64,000 bases of DNA from Kribbella jiaozuonensis (GTDB taxonomy: Bacteria; Actinomycetota; Actinomycetes; Propionibacteriales; Kribbellaceae): contig NZ_SZPZ01000001.1 of NCBI RefSeq assembly GCF_005233875.1, positions 1 to 64,000 on the forward strand. Direction: 5' to 3'. A program made the translations under genes and the position numbers. The notes beneath the pieces were generated by a model. The model searched no databases and was not told where the DNA came from. It saw only the letters and a list, made by a program, of their open reading frames with translations. Of this stretch, positions 61,801-64,000 are shown piece by piece (positions within the stretch are counted from its first letter, which is position 1; the number at the start of each line of letters is the position of its first letter).

Positions 61801-62332
61801 CGTGGACGGAGCTGTGGCGACTGGTCCCGCGGCTGGAGGGTCGGCTGCTGGTGGTCCTGCGGCGGGCGGGTCGGGTGGCGGTGGCGCTGATGGGCGCGGT
61901 TCGGCGGGGCGGGCAGGAGCGGCTGGCGGTGCGTCCGGCGAGCCGGTTGGCGGTCGGGAATGGGCGGACGGAGCGGGGAGTGTTGCGCTGCGGGAGCCGC
62001 CTGAGTCGGAGTACGACGTGCCGCCGGGGGTGGATCCGTGGGAGGACGGCCGAGGCGGTGCGGCCCAGCCGGTCCAGCCGGTCCAGGCGTCTCCGGTGGA
62101 TCGGCGGGAGCAGGCGGCTAGTAAGCGGCGGGCGGCGGAGGCTGCGGTAGCGGCTGAGCAGGCTCGGGCTGCGGCGCGGGCGCCGGTTGTGCCTGAGGTG
62201 CCGTTGACGCCTGAGGAGGAAGCCGCCTCGATCGGTGAGGACGACGTGGTGCTGGATGACGATCCGCGGTCGCACACCGATCTGCTGCGGGAGACTCTTG
62301 GCGCGCAGATCATCACCGAAGAGCCGAACTGA
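58868..62332 (+). CDS. dnaX: DNA polymerase III subunit gamma/tau
   Basis: Clamp-loader ATPase of the replisome. Walker A is GPRGCGKTTS (residues 46-55), four zinc Cys lie at 65, 74, 77 and 80, Walker B is YIIDEAH (about 127-132) and the sensor is in TIRSRTHHYPF. The clamp-loader domains end near residue 390. A low-complexity Ala/Gly region follows, then a conserved actinomycete C-terminal block at about residues 655-740 (IRRLWPEVLEAVKSKRRFAWIML). A second Gly-rich region of about 300 residues follows, and an acidic end. 1154 residues, unusually long. GTG 58868 chosen since it begins the family-typical ALYRRYRPETF. Confidence 0.93.
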   Translation: MEAPLALYRRYRPETFAEVIGQEHVTAPLRNALSNNRVNHAYLFSGPRGCGKTTSARILARAINCEKGPIAEPCGVCKSCTDLARGGPGSIDVIEIDAASHGGVDDARDLRERAFFAPVESRYKIYIIDEAHMVTTQGFNALLKLVEEPPPHLKFIFATTEPDKVIGTIRSRTHHYPFRLVPPKVLADYMAKLCEAEGVAIESAALPLVVRAGAGSVRDSLSVLDQLIGGAGPGGVTYQLAVALLGFTPDSLLDACVDGFAAHDSAAVFETIEKVIETGQDPKRFAEDLLRRLRDLVVLSAVPNAVASGLIEAAEDQGERLQTQAAGIGPAELTRAADIVAAGLLEMRGATAPRLQLELICAKVLLPGADDSTNGIQARLDRMERRLAIGVPAGTPDAAQSAAGTAPAGRPAGSSTANAGQPVSGTGNAGQPHAAGVGTPGAAAPGGASDDFGAPGGDAATSRAAARAAATAGGSRGAADGSSDAGSVGGSAAGAGAPGGADGAAGGVDAAGAGSGGAVGVGAGAGAAGVGGAGAGAGAGEAGGIGAGAGSGGAAGAGAGAGGAAGGGAGAGAGQAGAGAGGGSASAGAQRAGAPTAASSSSSAGGGRTGAWGDGAESSVGGVVPAEVVAGGAGSGGGGAAAGGGAGGAVGLADIRRLWPEVLEAVKSKRRFAWIMLSQNAQVIAIDDQTLTLGLVNAGARESFARSGSDEILRQAMNDTIGVDRRVEAVVDPSTDPGAGGSGASGPGGPGGPGGRQGGGPSGSTPGGSGGGVQGGPGGGVQGGPGGGAQGGPGGGVQGGPGGGAQGGPGGGAQGGPGGGAHGGPGGGVQGGPGGGAQGGPGGGAQGGSGGVGQGGPSGVAQGGPGGHDAPGGHGGGASGDAGGAYAGGSGVGAPGGHGGDVAGGRGRGAAGMGSSGAGGSHDGGLGAGPGIGGPEAGGSDVGGGLAATGPVDAASLGAGAGESGAGGPGDRVAAGGGVDGAVATGPAAGGSAAGGPAAGGSGGGGADGRGSAGRAGAAGGASGEPVGGREWADGAGSVALREPPESEYDVPPGVDPWEDGRGGAAQPVQPVQASPVDRREQAASKRRAAEAAVAAEQARAAARAPVVPEVPLTPEEEAASIGEDDVVLDDDPRSHTDLLRETLGAQIITEEPN
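61175..61462 (+). repeat. 24-bp tandem repeat inside dnaX
   Basis: About twelve in-frame copies of a 24-bp unit encoding GGGVQGGP or GGGAQGGP, with a few variants near the right end (GGVGQGGP, SGVAQGGP). Copies differ mainly at GTC/GCC and silent sites. Such arrays can gain or lose units; the reading frame is kept because the unit is a multiple of three. Confidence 0.9.
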
Positions 62333-62359
62333 GTTCAGCTGAAAGTCACTCGCACAGGA

Positions 62360-62447
62360 TCGTCCACAGCCAGGACTAGACCGGCACGGTGGGTGTCCAC
62401 ATCATCCACAACCCTGTGGGAAAAGATGTCCACAAGGTTGTGGATAA
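62360..62447. promoter_or_regulatory. Cluster of DnaA-box-like sites between dnaX and ybaB
   Basis: Six matches to TTATCCACA in under 90 bp: 62360-62368, 62393-62401, 62402-62410, 62415-62423 (reverse), 62426-62434 and 62439-62447 (reverse). The last, TGTGGATAA, is perfect; the 62402 site has one mismatch; the rest have two or three. The dnaX-ybaB gap is 260 bp with no other feature except the ybaB promoter region. Confidence 0.6.
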
Positions 62448-62592
62448 CTTTGGGGAGACTGGTCGGTTTCTGGGCGTGCGTGGGGTTGTCCGACCGACCG
62501 GCTAGTGTGGAGTCTCCGGTCGTCGGACGCGTGTCAGGGGCCGGGTAGGCAAGCTCGGGGCTCGGGAGAGCGGTTCGGACGAGGAGATCGCA

Positions 62593-63195
62593 GTGTTCGA
62601 CGGTGGCGGTGCTGGGGGCTTCGACATGTCCAACCTGCTCGCGCAGGCGCAGGCGATGCAGAACCAGCTGATGGAAGCGCAGGCAGACCTCGAAGGTCAG
62701 GAGATCGAGGGGTCGGCCGGTGGCGGTTTGGTGACTGCCCTGGTGTCCGGCACGGGCGAGCTGCTCAGCCTGAACATCAAGCAAGAGGCTGTCGACCCGG
62801 ACGACACCGAGACGCTGGCCGACCTGATCGTCGCCGCGGTCCGCGACGCCTCTGAGAACGCGAAGCAGGCTGCTGCCGCCGCCATGGGTCCGCTGGCCGG
62901 CGGGCTGGGCGGCGCGTTCGGCGAGGGCGGCATCCCCGGCTTCGGCGGTGGAGCTCCGGCGCAGTCCGCGCCCGCCGGCTTCGGGCTGCCGAGTGCGACG
63001 CCGCCTGCAGTAGGACCGGGCGACGACACCACCGCGACCGAGCCGGGCAAGCCTGGGCCGAGCGGTCCGGCGGACGACGAGGGCCGTGCGCAGGCGTCCG
63101 AGGGGACCCATGGCTCGGATGACCAGAATCGTGGCGGCGTCGGGTTCGTGAACCCGGGGAGCGGGGCCGGCGCTTCCGGTCAGAACCCGGTCTGA
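62593..63195 (+). CDS. ybaB: YbaB/EbfC nucleoid-associated protein with long tail
   Basis: Small DNA-binding protein usually encoded between dnaX and recR. Residues about 12-100 are the YbaB domain ([48 protein letters not shown] ... [16 protein letters not shown]). Residues about 105-200 are a Gly/Pro/Ala/Asp-rich, probably disordered extension; most family members stop near residue 110. GTG 62593 follows GAGGAGA. Forms the conserved dnaX-ybaB-recR cluster. Confidence 0.93.
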   Translation: MFDGGGAGGFDMSNLLAQAQAMQNQLMEAQADLEGQEIEGSAGGGLVTALVSGTGELLSLNIKQEAVDPDDTETLADLIVAAVRDASENAKQAAAAAMGPLAGGLGGAFGEGGIPGFGGGAPAQSAPAGFGLPSATPPAVGPGDDTTATEPGKPGPSGPADDEGRAQASEGTHGSDDQNRGGVGFVNPGSGAGASGQNPV

Positions 63196-63196
63196 C

Positions 63197-63796
63197 GTGT
63201 ACGAGGGTGCCGTTCAGGACCTCATCGACGAGCTGGGGCGGTTGCCCGGAGTGGGTCCGAAGTCCGCGCAGCGGATCGCGTTCCACCTGCTCGCGGCCGA
63301 CGAGACCGACGTACGGCGGCTTGCGCATGTGCTCGTGCAGGTCAAGGAGAAGGTCAAGTTCTGCGAGATCTGCGGCAATGTCTCGGAGGAAGTGCAGTGC
63401 CGGATCTGCCGTGACCCGCGCCGGGACCTGAGTCTGATCTGTGTGGTCGAAGAGGCCAAGGACGTGGTCGCGATCGAGCGCACCCGCGAGTTCCGCGGCC
63501 GGTACCACGTGCTCGGCGGGGCGATCTCGCCGATCGAGGGGATCGGGCCGGACGAACTCCACATCAAGGAACTGATGCAACGGCTGGCCAGCGGTGAGGT
63601 GACCGAGATCATCCTGGCCACCGATCCGAACCTGGAGGGTGAGGCGACAGCCACCTACCTGAGCCGCCTGCTGCGGCCCATGGGGTTGCGCGTCACCCGT
63701 TTGGCTAGTGGACTTCCTGTAGGCGGTGACCTCGAGTACGCCGACGAGGTCACACTCGGACGGGCGTTTGAAGGGCGACGATCAATCGATGACTGA
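63197..63796 (+). CDS. recR: Recombination protein RecR
   Basis: Recombinational-repair protein acting with RecO and RecF. 199 residues, the standard length. Helix-hairpin-helix ([20 protein letters not shown]), four-Cys zinc finger ([16 protein letters not shown], about residues 56-71), Toprim domain ([42 protein letters not shown]) and Walker-B-like end are all intact. GTG 63197 begins one base after the ybaB stop; the 3' end overlaps the next gene by 8 bases, so all are one operon. Confidence 0.97.
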   Translation: MYEGAVQDLIDELGRLPGVGPKSAQRIAFHLLAADETDVRRLAHVLVQVKEKVKFCEICGNVSEEVQCRICRDPRRDLSLICVVEEAKDVVAIERTREFRGRYHVLGGAISPIEGIGPDELHIKELMQRLASGEVTEIILATDPNLEGEATATYLSRLLRPMGLRVTRLASGLPVGGDLEYADEVTLGRAFEGRRSIDD

Positions 63797-64000
63797 ACCA
63801 ACCGATATTGCAGAGCGCGCATTGGCCACGGACTCCGAGGACCTCACCGAGTTCGCCGAACAGATCGCCGACCAGGTCCGGAGCTTCCTGATCTCGGTGC
63901 GCGACATCGCCGCGCAGCCGGACGAGGACGGGGTCGACGAGGGCCTCGCCTCGCTGCCGTACCTGCTGCTCGAGGTGAGCCAGTTGCTGCTCGCCGGCGG
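63789..64000 (+). CDS. DUF5063-type protein, N-terminal part (cut by window end)
   Basis: The first about 70 residues are visible: an acidic lead, then [27 protein letters not shown] and a helix [19 protein letters not shown]. This matches actinobacterial DUF5063 proteins, which are usually encoded directly after recR. ATG 63789 overlaps the recR stop by 8 bases. Function unknown. Confidence 0.75.
   Translation, partial: MTEPTDIAERALATDSEDLTEFAEQIADQVRSFLISVRDIAAQPDEDGVDEGLASLPYLLLEVSQLLLAG

Noticed and set aside
62360..62447. Chromosomal origin oriC
   Set aside because: No dnaA, dnaN or rpmH nearby and no AT-rich unwinding region. Only a box cluster is supported.

Overview
The window is high-GC DNA with short intergenic gaps, many GTG/TTG starts, ATGA/GTGA stop-start overlaps and several F420-dependent enzymes. 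This points to an actinomycete. The neighbourhoods seen (upp next to a tadA pair, LytR_C next to a VapB-like gene, dnaX-ybaB-recR-DUF5063, SigE-family sigma factors) fit the Propionibacteriales, perhaps Kribbella. The genus is a guess from gene order, not a measured assignment.

Layout. 1-0.2 kb: tail of an IS3-type insertion sequence and a run of small tandem hairpins. 0.7-7 kb: housekeeping block (upp, tRNA adenosine deaminase and partner, tRNA-Ser(CGA), a cation/H+ antiporter, a LytR_C protein, a HerA-like ATPase). 7-13 kb: a membrane diguanylate cyclase, then two similar SigE-type sigma loci, each followed by a single-span protein with a long proline-rich tail, around a secreted SH3-like protein. 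13-25 kb: mixed accessory and stress genes (MmyB-type regulator, DinB, PhyH dioxygenase, APH-type kinase, methyltransferase, M15-like peptidase with a coupled 39-residue ORF, catalytically altered resolvase domain, MFS pump) and Tex. 25-34 kb: a drug exporter and a sugar-uptake cluster made of a DUF624 protein, a DeoR/LacI hybrid regulator, a binding lipoprotein and two permeases without their own ATPase; similar TGATCG...GATCA elements lie at the regulator and at the transporter. 34-46 kb: F420-type reductase fused to hemerythrin, LuxR regulator, antibiotic-modification-like trio, a MacB/FtsX exporter beside a two-component system, and a VOC/DGPF/ECF42-type sigma module.

47.9-52.2 kb is a small integrated element in tRNA-Ser(GGA). 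A 57-bp copy of the tRNA 3' half marks its left end and the intact tRNA its right end. Paired TTGAGACC repeats sit about 100 bp inside each end. A 5'-truncated tyrosine integrase abuts a 5'-truncated HAD phosphatase gene. The cargo is clearly lower in GC and holds a small zinc-ribbon-like protein and a 469-residue protein with an R-x4-H motif of HEPN type. This is the best candidate for an undescribed system, probably a lone defence or toxin effector.

52-64 kb returns to ordinary chromosome: acetyltransferase, F420-dependent oxidoreductase, SRP RNA, nadE, SRPBCC/MarR pair, acyl-CoA ligase, nucleotidyltransferase, a frameshifted uridine kinase-like gene, then dnaX (with very long Gly-rich insertions), ybaB, recR and a partial DUF5063 gene. 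A cluster of DnaA-box-like sites lies between dnaX and ybaB.
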